From Streptomyces sp. YIM 121038 (GTDB lineage Bacteria; Actinomycetota; Actinomycetes; Streptomycetales; Streptomycetaceae): a stretch of DNA of 64,000 nucleotides. The stretch lies in NCBI RefSeq assembly GCF_006088715.1, contig NZ_CP030771.1:1922001-1986000 (forward strand), read 5' to 3'. Positions within the stretch are counted from its first letter, which is position 1; each line of letters begins with the position of its first letter. Made by a program: the position numbers and the translations under genes. Under the pieces are notes generated by a model. That model had not been told where the DNA came from. It saw nothing but the letters and a program-made list of their open reading frames with translations, and did no database searches. Below are positions 7,185 through 15,376 of this stretch, in pieces.

Positions 7185-9146
7185 ATGACCACCTGGCTGG
7201 CATGGGGATCCTTCGCCGCCGTCACGACGGCCACCGGCACCGGTGTGGCCCTGTGGATCGCCTGCGGGCTCAGCTTCCAGCTCGCCGCCGACAGCTTCGT
7301 CGTCACGGACACCACGCTGTCCCTCGTCTTCGCCGCCTGCGGGGTCGCTGTGGCCTGGCGTCGCCCCCGCAACCCCATCGGCTGGCTCCTGCTCGGCGGC
7401 GGCGCGGCGCACGCCGGGACCGTCCTGAGCCTCGGCCTCCTCGCCCTCGGCCTGCACGAGGACTGGGCCCCGGCGACGCTCCGCGTCCTGGTGACCCTCG
7501 CCCTGGCCGCCTGGCCACTGGGCCTGCGGCTCTTCGTGCCGCTCGCGCTCCTGCTGTTCCCCACCGGGCAGCTGGCCGACCCGCGCTGGCGCCCGGTGCT
7601 CTGGGGCACCGCCGCCCTCGGGGGCCTGTTCTGGCTGTGGAGCGTGACGACGCCGGAGCCGTACGCGCTCGGCGGCCCCTCCGGGTATCTGCGGGTCCTG
7701 AGCTGGCCGCCGCTGGAGCCCTACCGGGCGCAGACCGACCTCCTGGGCATCTTCGTGCCCATGCTCATCGACCTCGCCGCCCTGATAGTGCGCTACCGCT
7801 GGGGCGACGAGCGGCTGCGCCGCCAGATGCTGTGGCTGATGCTCGCCGTGCTCTGCGCCGTGCCCTGGTGGCCGCTCGGCATGAACGCGGAGGCCCTCCA
7901 GGTCCTCATCACCGCCCAGCCGATCGCGATCGCCGTCGCGATCCTGTGCCCGCAGGTCCTCGACATCCAGTGGGTGGTCTCCCGCGCCCTGCTGTACATG
8001 ACGCTGTCCCTCGGGGTGCTCGGCGTGTACACGGCCGCGGTCCTGTTCCTGGACCGGGTGCTGCGCGAGACCTTCCACATCGGCGGGGCCGCGCTGGTCG
8101 CCATCGCCGTCGCGATCGCCTTCCACCCCGTGCGCGGCGTGCTCCAGCACGGCATCGACCGGCTCCTCTACGGCGACCGGGCCGACCCCGTGCGCGCGCT
8201 CAACCGGCTCGGCGCCCGGCTGACCGCCGAGGCCGGCCTGGACGGACTGCTCCTCGCGGTCCGCGACGCCCTGCGCCTGCCCTACGCCGCCTTCCACCTC
8301 GAAGGGCGCCCGGTGGCGGCCTCCGGCACCCCGCCGCCCGGCTGCGCGATGGTGCCGCTGCCCGCGCCGGGCACCAAGGAGGCCGAGCTGGTCGTGGGCA
8401 CCCGCCGGGGCCAGGCCCGGCTCGACGCGGAGGACCTGCGCACCCTCCAGGTCCTGGTGGTGCCGCTGGGGGTGGCGGTGCGGGCGACCGTCCTGTCCGA
8501 GGAACTCCAGTCCTCGCGCGAGCGCCTGGTCTCGGCCCGCGAGGAGGAGCGCCGGCGGCTGCGCCGCGATCTGCACGACGGGCTCGGGCCCACCCTCACC
8601 GGCCTCGCCTTCACCGCCGACGCGGTGCGCAATCTGATCCGCTCCGACCCGGCCACGGCCGAGCTCCTGCTCGACCAGCTGCGCGGGCACGCGAGCGGCG
8701 CCATCGACGAGATCCGCCGTCTCGTCGAGGGGCTGCGGCCGCCCGCCCTGGACGAGCTGGGCCTGGTGGCCGCCCTCGCCCGGCAGGCCGAGCGGCTCAG
8801 CCACCGCGTCGGCGGCGCGCCGCTCGCCATCACCATCGACGCGCCCGGCAGGCTCCCCCGGCTGCCGGCCGCGGTCGAGGTGGCGGCGTACCGGATCGCG
8901 ACCGAGGCGCTGACGAACGCCGCCCGGCACTCGCGGGCCGACCACGCCCTGGTCCGGCTGCGCGTCGACGACGCGCTGCGCATCCGGGTCACCGACAACG
9001 GCGGCCCGTCCGCCCTGCCGTGGCAGCCCGGGGTGGGCATGTCCACGATGGCGGAACGGGCCGCCGAGCTCGCCGGCTGGTGCCGGTGCCGGTCCGGTCC
9101 GGAGGGCGGGGAGGTGAGCGCCGTCCTGCCGTTGCGGTCCCGCTAG
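7185..9146 (+). CDS. Sensor histidine kinase, HisKA_3/LiaS-NarL type
   Basis: This 653-residue membrane sensor kinase has an N-terminal half with about eight to ten hydrophobic segments (residues about 5-320). A short soluble linker region (about 335-440) and a coiled-coil SSRERLVSAREEERRR precede the dimerisation/phosphoacceptor box RRDLHDGLGPTL, with phosphorylated His464. The HATPase_c domain shows the N box ATEALTNAARHS and the G boxes VTDNGGP and GVGMSTM. The ATG at 7185 is preceded by GGGGGTG. The response regulator at 9700-10404 is the likely partner, with a small secreted-peptide gene of opposite orientation between them. The multi-helix sensor suggests a membrane or envelope signal; the ligand is unknown. 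Confidence 0.92.
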   Translation: MTTWLAWGSFAAVTTATGTGVALWIACGLSFQLAADSFVVTDTTLSLVFAACGVAVAWRRPRNPIGWLLLGGGAAHAGTVLSLGLLALGLHEDWAPATLRVLVTLALAAWPLGLRLFVPLALLLFPTGQLADPRWRPVLWGTAALGGLFWLWSVTTPEPYALGGPSGYLRVLSWPPLEPYRAQTDLLGIFVPMLIDLAALIVRYRWGDERLRRQMLWLMLAVLCAVPWWPLGMNAEALQVLITAQPIAIAVAILCPQVLDIQWVVSRALLYMTLSLGVLGVYTAAVLFLDRVLRETFHIGGAALVAIAVAIAFHPVRGVLQHGIDRLLYGDRADPVRALNRLGARLTAEAGLDGLLLAVRDALRLPYAAFHLEGRPVAASGTPPPGCAMVPLPAPGTKEAELVVGTRRGQARLDAEDLRTLQVLVVPLGVAVRATVLSEELQSSRERLVSAREEERRRLRRDLHDGLGPTLTGLAFTADAVRNLIRSDPATAELLLDQLRGHASGAIDEIRRLVEGLRPPALDELGLVAALARQAERLSHRVGGAPLAITIDAPGRLPRLPAAVEVAAYRIATEALTNAARHSRADHALVRLRVDDALRIRVTDNGGPSALPWQPGVGMSTMAERAAELAGWCRCRSGPEGGEVSAVLPLRSR

Positions 9147-9185
9147 CACCAGCGCGGCACTGTACGGCTGAGGCCCCTGATTCCG

Positions 9186-9356
9186 TCAGCCGCACAGGAT
9201 CCGTGTCCACGCCTGGTGGACGTACTCACCCGCGGCCACCACCCTCGTGACCGCACCACCTCCCCCCGTCGCGGCCGCCGCTGTCCCGGCGAAACCGGCG
9301 CAGAGGGCCGCCGCGGCAAGGGTCGCCACGCCAACTGCCTTGAGTGTGTCGCGCAT
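9186..9356 (-). CDS. Small secreted peptide (56 aa)
   Basis: This short gene starts at an ATG at 9354-9356, preceded by a strong AAGGAGAA ribosome binding site. Its product begins MRDTLKAVGVATL and has an alanine-rich hydrophobic core followed by GFAGTAAAA, a textbook Sec signal peptide with an Ala-x-Ala cleavage region near residue 29. The mature part is only about 27 residues and includes a basic/aromatic stretch (VHQAWTRILCG) ending in a single Cys-Gly. It lies between a sensor kinase and a response regulator, on the opposite strand. It may be an accessory factor or signal for them, but this is only inferred from position. The family is not recognised. Confidence 0.6.
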   Translation of the reverse strand: MRDTLKAVGVATLAAAALCAGFAGTAAAATGGGGAVTRVVAAGEYVHQAWTRILCG

Positions 9357-9526
9357 TGCCGTTCTCCTTGTCCTTGGGGTGCGGGCTCGTGGGAACCAGC
9401 ACGTGCCGGGCCGCGCACATGCAGACCGGCGGGCTCAAGGGCGGTGCCCCGAAAGGAGGTGTCCGGCGCATCGGGTGTGCCTCCGTTCCGGGGCCTGGTC
9501 ATCGGCTTTGCGGGGCTTCGTTTGCG

Positions 9527-9554
9527 TGCCGGGCCCGATGGCACGGGCCCGGCA
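9527..9554. repeat. 10-bp inverted repeat in the kinase-regulator intergenic region
   Basis: TGCCGGGCCC (9527-9536) and GGGCCCGGCA (9545-9554) form a perfect inverted repeat with an 8-nt loop. The gap 9357-9699 otherwise shows no gene. The element could end a transcript or act as an operator for either neighbour. Confidence 0.4.
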
Positions 9555-9699
9555 GCCCCCCGTTTCCAGGCTCAGCATGGTCCGGTGCGGGCCCTTCGGG
9601 TCAGGGCGCGTGCTCCTTGCCGTACCGGGAAGTCCTCCCGGCCGGTTCGGGTGCCCGCGCCCAGGACGGAGGGTCCGCCGTCCGGAACGATGGGTAGAC

Positions 9700-10404
9700 A
9701 TGGCAGGACGCACCACCGCCGTTGGGAGCCGCGCCTTGACGACGCCCGCCGAGTCCAGTGAGCTGACCGTGGTCCTGGCCGACGACCACCCCGTGGTCCG
9801 CGGGGGCCTGCGGGCGCTGCTCGGGTCCATCGACGGCATCAGAGTCGTCGGCGAGGCGGCGGGCGGCCGCGACGCCGTGCGCGAGACGCTGCTCCACCGG
9901 CCCCGGGTGCTCGTCATCGACCTGGAGATGCCCGACCTCGACGGGGTCGGCGCGACCCGGGAGGTGCTCGCGTCCGCGCCGGACACGGCGGTGCTCGTCC
10001 TGACGATGTTCGAGGACGACGAGTCGGTGTTCGCGGCGATGCGCGCGGGCGCCCGCGGCTACATCCTCAAGGGCGCGGCGCAGGACGAGATCGTCCGCGC
10101 GGTCCGCTGCGTGGCCGCCGGGGAGGCCATCTTCGGGCCGCGCATCGCCCGGCGCGTGGCCGAGTGGATGGCCCGGCCGCGGGACACCACGGCGCGCTCG
10201 CCGTTCCCGGAGCTCACGGCGCGCGAGCTGGAGGTCCTCGATCTGATCGCCGCGGGCATGGCCAACCCGGCGATCGCCCGCAGGCTCCAGCTGGCGCCGA
10301 AGACCATCAGCAACCACGTCTCGGCGATCTTTGTGAAGCTCCAGGTCGCCGACCGCGCCACGGCCATCGTGCGGGCCCGCGACGCCGGCCTCGGGCGGTC
10401 CTGA
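9700..10404 (+). CDS. NarL/FixJ-family response regulator
   Basis: This 234-residue regulator has a receiver domain (about 23-145) with the acidic pair DD at 28-29, the phospho-acceptor Asp74 in VIDLEMPDLDG, the switch region LVLTMFEDD and the conserved Lys in YILKGA. A LuxR-type HTH follows (about 168-228): LTARELEVLDLIAAGMANPAIARRL, APKTISNHVSAIFVKL. The ATG at 9700 has only a weak ribosome binding site. A downstream TTG at 9736 or GTG at 9769 cannot be excluded, so the N-terminal ~20 residues are uncertain. The upstream histidine kinase is the presumed phosphodonor. Confidence 0.9.
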   Translation: MAGRTTAVGSRALTTPAESSELTVVLADDHPVVRGGLRALLGSIDGIRVVGEAAGGRDAVRETLLHRPRVLVIDLEMPDLDGVGATREVLASAPDTAVLVLTMFEDDESVFAAMRAGARGYILKGAAQDEIVRAVRCVAAGEAIFGPRIARRVAEWMARPRDTTARSPFPELTARELEVLDLIAAGMANPAIARRLQLAPKTISNHVSAIFVKLQVADRATAIVRARDAGLGRS

Positions 10405-10450
10405 GGCCGGGGGCCTGGACGGGGTTGTCGCGCTGCGCGCTCGCCCTCGG

Positions 10451-10485
10451 GCGCCGGACGGGCTGCGTACTGCCCCGTCCGGCGC
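10451..10485. terminator. Bidirectional terminator hairpin
   Basis: GCGCCGGACGGG (10451-10462) pairs perfectly with CCCGTCCGGCGC (10474-10485) around an 11-nt loop. It lies between the response regulator and the convergent CNNM gene. Hairpins with the core CGCCGGACGG are a common intergenic element in Streptomyces. Confidence 0.75.
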
Positions 10486-10527
10486 TTGAAGGAGTGCGGT
10501 CCACCCGGTGTTCGGCAACCTGGTCGG

Positions 10528-11589
10528 TCAGCCCACGAGGGTCTTCCCCCTCGTCGCCCGGGGCACGGTCACCCGGTGGGCGGGGTCCCTGACCTCACCC
10601 ACCAGGAGCTCCAGGACGTCCTCCAGGGCGACGAGGCCGAGGATCCGGCCGCAGGGGTCGGCGACCTGCGCCAGATGGGTCGCGGCGTGCCGCATCACCG
10701 ACAGGGCGTCGTCCAGGGGCAGTTCGGCCCGCAGGGTCGTCATCTGGTGCCAGACGTGCTGCGGCACCGCACGGTCGGTGTCCTCCAGGTCGAGGACGTC
10801 CTTGACGTGCAGATACCCCATGAAGGCACCGCTCTCCGCACGGACCGGGAACCGGGAGTAGCCGGTGCGGGCGGTGAGGTCGACCACCTGGTCGGGGGTG
10901 ACCGACGGGCCGACGGTGACCAGGGACGCGCCGTCGAGCAGGACGTCGGTGACCGGGCGCGAGCCCAGCTCCAGGGCGTCCTCCAGGCGCTCCTGCTCCT
11001 GCGGGTCGAGCAGCCCGGCCTGGCCCGCGTCCTCGACCAGGCGGCCCAGCTGCACGCTGGTGAAGACCGCCTCGACCTCGTCCTTGGGCTCGACCCCGAA
11101 CAGCCGCAGGATCACCCGGGCGCAGGCCCCGAGCGCGGCCGTGACCGGGCGGCACAGCCTCGCGAAGGCGACCAGACCCGGGCTGAGCCAGAGCGCGGTC
11201 CGCTCCGGCGCCGCCATCGCGAGGTTCTTGGGGACCATCTCGCCGATGACGAGGTGCAGGAAGACGACCACCGCGAGCGCGATCACGTACCCGAGGGGGT
11301 GGACCACGCCGTCCGGGAGTCGGGCCGCCTCGAACAGCGGCTCCAGGAGGTGCGCCACGGTCGGCTCGGCGACCGCGCCGAGCGTCAACGAGCAGACGGT
11401 GATGCCGAACTGGGCGGCGGCCATCATCTGCGGCAGGTGCTCCAGGCCGTACAGGACCTGGCGGGCCCGCGCCGTGCCGAGCGGCTCGATCTGGCTGCGG
11501 CGCACGGAGACGAGCGCGAACTCGGCCCCCACGAAGAAGCCGTTGGCGAGCACGAGCAGGAGGGCCAGGAGGAGTTGGAGGGCGCTCAT
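10528..11589 (-). CDS. CNNM/hemolysin-family membrane protein (DUF21 + CBS)
   Basis: This 353-residue protein is the second member of a tandem pair of CNNM/CorC-like proteins. The N-terminal DUF21 transmembrane domain (about 1-180) has the typical LVLANGFFVGAEFALVSVRRSQIE opening and the GEMVPKNLA motif. A CBS pair follows (about 200-330; GYSRFPVRAE, GLVALEDVLELLVGEVRD). The C-terminal CorC_HlyC domain present in its neighbour is missing. The family is implicated in Mg2+/Co2+ export or homeostasis; 'hemolysin' is a legacy name. Its ATG overlaps the upstream gene's stop as ATGA (11586-11589), so the two are translationally coupled. Confidence 0.88.
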   Translation of the reverse strand: MSALQLLLALLLVLANGFFVGAEFALVSVRRSQIEPLGTARARQVLYGLEHLPQMMAAAQFGITVCSLTLGAVAEPTVAHLLEPLFEAARLPDGVVHPLGYVIALAVVVFLHLVIGEMVPKNLAMAAPERTALWLSPGLVAFARLCRPVTAALGACARVILRLFGVEPKDEVEAVFTSVQLGRLVEDAGQAGLLDPQEQERLEDALELGSRPVTDVLLDGASLVTVGPSVTPDQVVDLTARTGYSRFPVRAESGAFMGYLHVKDVLDLEDTDRAVPQHVWHQMTTLRAELPLDDALSVMRHAATHLAQVADPCGRILGLVALEDVLELLVGEVRDPAHRVTVPRATRGKTLVG

Positions 11590-12935
11590 CGCACCGCCTC
11601 CGCGACGGCCCTGTCCCCCGCGGGCCGCGCCCCCGCGGTCCGTACGAGCCGCACGCGCTCGGCGCGGTAGTGCCCGACCTGGCGCACCGCGAGCCGCCAG
11701 CCCGGGAGTTCGGCCCGGTCGCCGGGCGCGGGGATGCGCCCGAGGAGGTCGGCGACGAGCCCGGCCACCGTCTCGTACGGCCCCTCGGGGACGTCGAGGC
11801 CTATGCGCTGGAGCGTGTCGACGCGGCAGCCGCCGTCGGCGTCCCAGGCGGGGCGGCCGTCCTCGGGCGGGGCCGCGGCGAGTTCGGGCAGGTCCTGGCG
11901 GTCGTGCTCGTCGCGGACCTCGCCGACGAGCTCCTCGACGATGTCCTCCAGGGTGACGACGCCCGCCGTGCCGCCGTACTCGTCGACGACGACGGCCATG
12001 GGCTGCTCGCTGCGCAGCCGCTCCAGGAGGGGCTGCACGGGCAGCGTCTCGGGGACGAGCAGCGGCGGCTTGGCGATGCGGCTGACGGGTGTGCGCAGCC
12101 GCGCGTGGCCGGGCACGGCGAGGGCGTCCTTGAGGTGGACCACGCCGACGACCTCGTCGATCCGCTCGCGGTAGACCGGGAAGCGGGACAGGCCGGTGGC
12201 GCGGGTCAGGTTGACCACGTCCTCGGCGGTGGCGGACGACTGGAGCGCGCTGACCTTCACGCGCGGCGTCAGCACGTGCTGCGCGGTCAGTTCGCCGAGG
12301 GACAGGGTGCGGACGAACAGGTCGGCGGTGTCCTGCTCCAGGGCCCCGGCGCGGGCCGAGTGCCGGGCGAGCGACACCAGTTCGCCGGGGGTGCGGGCGG
12401 AGGCGAGCTCCTCGGTGGGCTCGACGCCGAGGGCACGTACGAGCCGGTTGGCGACGGCGTTCAGCGCGGCGATCACCGGGCGGAACAGGCGCGCGAAGAC
12501 GTGCTGCGGGCCCGCGACGAACCGGGCCACCTGGAGCGGCTTCGACACCGCCCAGTTCTTCGGCACGAGTTCGCCGATCACCATCTGCACGGCGGACGCC
12601 AGGAGCATGCCGACGGCCACGGAGACCCCGGGAACCGCCGCTTCGGGCAGGCCCGCGGCGGTGAACGGGCTCGCCAGCAGGTGCGCGAGGGCCGGTTCGG
12701 CGAGCATGCCGACGACGAGGGAGGTGAGGGTGATGCCGAGCTGGGTGCCCGACAGCTGGAAGGACAGCTCCTTGAGGGAGCTCACGACCCTGCGGGCACG
12801 GCGGTCGCCGTCGGCCGCCGCCTGCTCGGCGTCGGGCCGCTCGACGGTGACGAGGCCGAACTCGGCCGCCACGAAGAAGCCGTTGGCGAGGATCAACAGG
12901 AAGGCCGCTCCGAGGAGCAGCAGGGGGATGGTCAT
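11586..12935 (-). CDS. CNNM/hemolysin-family membrane protein (DUF21 + CBS + CorC_HlyC)
   Basis: This 449-residue protein is the full-length member of the pair. It has a DUF21 membrane domain (about 1-190; ILANGFFVAAEFGLVTVERPD, GELVPKNWA), a CBS pair (about 205-335; GLSRFPVYRE, VVVDEYGGTAGVVTLEDIVEELVG) and a C-terminal CorC_HlyC domain (about 350-430). Family knowledge points to divalent cation (Mg2+/Co2+) transport or sensing at the plasma membrane. It overlaps the downstream paralogue by 4 bp, which suggests that the two subunits are made together and may form a hetero-oligomer. Confidence 0.9.
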   Translation of the reverse strand: MTIPLLLLGAAFLLILANGFFVAAEFGLVTVERPDAEQAAADGDRRARRVVSSLKELSFQLSGTQLGITLTSLVVGMLAEPALAHLLASPFTAAGLPEAAVPGVSVAVGMLLASAVQMVIGELVPKNWAVSKPLQVARFVAGPQHVFARLFRPVIAALNAVANRLVRALGVEPTEELASARTPGELVSLARHSARAGALEQDTADLFVRTLSLGELTAQHVLTPRVKVSALQSSATAEDVVNLTRATGLSRFPVYRERIDEVVGVVHLKDALAVPGHARLRTPVSRIAKPPLLVPETLPVQPLLERLRSEQPMAVVVDEYGGTAGVVTLEDIVEELVGEVRDEHDRQDLPELAAAPPEDGRPAWDADGGCRVDTLQRIGLDVPEGPYETVAGLVADLLGRIPAPGDRAELPGWRLAVRQVGHYRAERVRLVRTAGARPAGDRAVAEAVR

Positions 12936-13133
12936 GATGCCGCCGCCTCGCCCGGTGCGCGGGTCCCGGTATGTCGGGAGGGGGCGGCGCAGGTACTACA
13001 GGACGATCCGTCCATCGCCGGAGGGAGTCACTCCTCGGATAGCAGGAGCCCCTGGGGGCCGTGGGCCCGGCAGGGGCGGGGCGGCACACCGGGCCGACCC
13101 CGCCACCAGGTTAATCAAGACCCCCCGCTGAGG

Positions 13134-13586
13134 TCAGCCGTGCTCGCTGCCCGAACGCGCGTCGGCCAGGGAGCGCAGTGCCCGGGCGTCGCTGATGGCC
13201 TGCTGCTTGGCGATGCCCGGCTGGATGCCGAGGGCGGGCAGGCTGGTGCCGTCGGTGAGGTTGAGGAACACCCACGGGTCGCCGGGGCGCAGGTTGACCT
13301 GCACGATCTCGGCCCAGGCGAGCCGGCGCCGGGTGGCGATGTTGACCACGGTGACACCGGACTCGTCGGCGATCACCTTGGGCCTGCTGAGCAGCACGAG
13401 AGCGCCGGAGAGCAGCGCTCCGGTGAAGACGAAGCTGACGCGCTCGCCCGGGTTGAGGTCGGGCAGGATCACCGCGATCACCACCAGGACCGCGAAGATC
13501 GCGGCGGCGGCGGTGAGCAGCACGGCCCGGGTGCGCCCGGGCCGGAAGGTGACCGGGAGCGCGGGCGGGGCGGGGGAATCGGTCAT
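13134..13586 (-). CDS. PH-like domain membrane protein
   Basis: This protein of about 150 residues has two adjacent hydrophobic helices (about 20-45 and 50-68; RAVLLTAAAAIFAVLVVIAVI and a second segment) followed by a bacterial PH-like domain: ADESGVTVVNIATRRRLAWAEIVQVNL. The ATG at 13586 is preceded by GGAAAG. A GTG at 13610 that overlaps the hisG stop as GTGA is an equally reasonable alternative and would add eight residues. It is the last gene of the rib-his transcription unit. The role of the protein is unknown; the gene appears to ride with hisG. Confidence 0.7.
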   Translation of the reverse strand: MTDSPAPPALPVTFRPGRTRAVLLTAAAAIFAVLVVIAVILPDLNPGERVSFVFTGALLSGALVLLSRPKVIADESGVTVVNIATRRRLAWAEIVQVNLRPGDPWVFLNLTDGTSLPALGIQPGIAKQQAISDARALRSLADARSGSEHG

Positions 13587-13606
13587 GACGGTGCTTTCCT
13601 GTCCGG

Positions 13607-14455
13607 TCACAGGCGGCAGGCGTGGATCGCCGTGGTCAGGATGGCGCGCGCGCCGATGGCGTACAGGTCGTCCATGACCCGCTGGGCGTCCTTGGTGGGC
13701 ACCATGGAGCGGACGGCGACCCAGCCCTCGTTGTGCAGCGGGGAGATGGTCGGCGACTCCAGGCCCGGGGTGAGGGCCACGGCCTGCTCCAGGTGCTCGG
13801 CGCGGCAGTCGTAGTCCATCATCACGTACGTACGGGCGACCAGGACGCCCTGGAGGCGGCGAAGGAACTGCTGCACCTTGGGGTCGTCGGCCTCGGCGCC
13901 GGTGCGCCGGATGACCACGGCCTCGGACTTCATGATCGGCTCGCCGAACACTTCGAGGCCCGCGTTGCGCAGGCTGGTGCCGGTCTCCACGACGTCCGCG
14001 ATCACCTGGGCGACGCCCAGCTCGATGGCGGTCTCGACGGCGCCGTCGAGGTGGATGACGGAGGCGTCGACGCCGCTGTCGGCCAGGTGCTTGCCGACGA
14101 TGCCCTCGTAGGAGGTGGCGACGGTGCGGCCCGCGAGGTCCGCGAGGCCCTGGGCGGTGCCCGGCCTGGCGGCGAAGCGGAAGGTGGAGCGGGCGAAGCC
14201 GAGCGGCAGGATCTCCTCGGCGCTCGCGCCGGAGTCGATCAGCAGGTCTCGGCCGGTGATGCCGATGTCGAGCTTGCCCGAGGAGACGTAGATGGCGATG
14301 TCGCGCGGGCGCAGGTAGAAGAACTCGACCTCGTTCTCGGGGTCGACGATGACGAGTTCCTTGGACTCGCGGCGCTGCTGGTATCCGGCCTCATGCAGCA
14401 TCGCCGACGCAGGTCCGGACAGTGAACCCTTGTTGGGGACGGCGATGCGCAGCAT
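13607..14455 (-). CDS. hisG: ATP phosphoribosyltransferase (long form)
   Basis: HisG catalyses the first step of histidine synthesis, joining ATP and PRPP to give phosphoribosyl-ATP. The 282-residue protein begins MLRIAVPNKGSLSGPA and contains the substrate region DIAIYVSSGKLDIGITGRDLL and the PRPP-binding motif DVVETGTSLRNAGL. A C-terminal HisG_C domain (about 205-280) is the allosteric histidine-binding module of the long form, so no HisZ partner is needed. It follows hisE by 83 bp. Feedback inhibition by histidine is expected from the family. Confidence 0.95.
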   Translation of the reverse strand: MLRIAVPNKGSLSGPASAMLHEAGYQQRRESKELVIVDPENEVEFFYLRPRDIAIYVSSGKLDIGITGRDLLIDSGASAEEILPLGFARSTFRFAARPGTAQGLADLAGRTVATSYEGIVGKHLADSGVDASVIHLDGAVETAIELGVAQVIADVVETGTSLRNAGLEVFGEPIMKSEAVVIRRTGAEADDPKVQQFLRRLQGVLVARTYVMMDYDCRAEHLEQAVALTPGLESPTISPLHNEGWVAVRSMVPTKDAQRVMDDLYAIGARAILTTAIHACRL

Positions 14456-14538
14456 GAGGTCGGATTCCTTTGCGTGAAGGTGCGGGTGCGGAGGTGCGGG
14501 GGCGGCGTACGTGCGGCGCGCCGGATGGAACGTTCGTC

Positions 14539-14811
14539 CTAGAGGTGGGCGTACACGTCGCTGAGGGAGATCCCGCGGGCGACCATCATCACCTGCACGT
14601 GGTACAGGAGCTGCGAGATCTCCTCGGCGGCGGCTTCCTTGCCCTCGTACTCGGCGGCCATCCACACCTCGGCGGCCTCCTCGACGACCTTCTTGCCGAT
14701 GGCATGGACGCCCTTGTCCACCAGTTCCGCGGTGCGGGAGGTGGCGGGGTCGCCGTGGGCTGCCTTGTGCTGGAGCTCGGTGAAGAGCTCCTCGAAAGTC
14801 TTCTTGGACAT
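14539..14811 (-). CDS. hisE: Phosphoribosyl-ATP pyrophosphatase
   Basis: HisE (90 residues) hydrolyses phosphoribosyl-ATP to phosphoribosyl-AMP, the second histidine-biosynthesis step. It is a stand-alone MazG-like fold: [37 protein letters not shown] carries the conserved EExxE and E-x-x-D/Q metal-binding helices. It lies 35 bp after ribH and upstream of hisG, so it may share the riboflavin operon transcript. Confidence 0.95.
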   Translation of the reverse strand: MSKKTFEELFTELQHKAAHGDPATSRTAELVDKGVHAIGKKVVEEAAEVWMAAEYEGKEAAAEEISQLLYHVQVMMVARGISLSDVYAHL

Positions 14812-14846
14812 GATGCCGCTTACTCTACGCGCCCGCGGTGGCCCGC

Positions 14847-15332
14847 TCAGCGCCAGGGCTCGGAGACCGTGCGCAGGGTGGCGGCCGTCGCGACGGCCGC
14901 CGTGACCGCCTCGTGGCCCTTGTCCTCGCTGGAGCCCTCGATGCCCGCGCGGTCCAGCGCCTGCTCCTCGGTGTCGCAGGTCAGTACGCCGAAGCCGATC
15001 GGGACACCGGTGTCGACGGACACCTGGGTGAGGCCCTGGGTGACGCCCTGGCACACATAGTCGAAGTGCGGGGTGCCCCCGCGGATCACGACGCCGAGGG
15101 CCACGATCGCGTCGTAGCCGCGGCCCGCGAGGACCTTGGCGACGACCGGCAGCTCGAAGCTGCCGGGCACGCGCAGCAGGGTCGGCTCGTCGATGCCGAG
15201 CTCGTGCAGGGCGCGCAGCGCGCCGTCGACGAGGCCGTCCATGACCTTCTCGTGCCAGAGGGCGGCGATGACGGCGACGCGCAGGTCACCGCAGTTCTTC
15301 ACGCTCAGTTCGGGGGCACCCTTGCCGCTCAC
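14847..15332 (-). CDS. ribH: 6,7-dimethyl-8-ribityllumazine synthase
   Basis: RibH condenses the pyrimidinedione from the RibD branch with the C4 unit from RibBA to give the lumazine precursor of riboflavin. The 161-residue protein shows the family motifs [41 protein letters not shown] and [20 protein letters not shown]. It probably assembles into an icosahedral or pentameric shell. It lies 44 bp downstream of ribBA. Confidence 0.96.
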   Translation of the reverse strand: MSGKGAPELSVKNCGDLRVAVIAALWHEKVMDGLVDGALRALHELGIDEPTLLRVPGSFELPVVAKVLAGRGYDAIVALGVVIRGGTPHFDYVCQGVTQGLTQVSVDTGVPIGFGVLTCDTEEQALDRAGIEGSSEDKGHEAVTAAVATAATLRTVSEPWR

Positions 15333-15376
15333 GCGCTTCTCCTAGGGGTGGTGGGGTGGACGGTGGTGGACGGAAG

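Noticed and set aside
5007..9149. Minus-strand open frame of 1380 codons opposite the AAA+ ATPase and histidine kinase
   Set aside because: It is a GC-bias shadow: the translation is repetitive, lacks domains and has no ribosome binding site, while the plus-strand genes show complete motifs.
10528..12935. Haemolysin toxins
   Set aside because: The name is historical; DUF21, CBS and CorC_HlyC domains indicate membrane ion-homeostasis proteins.
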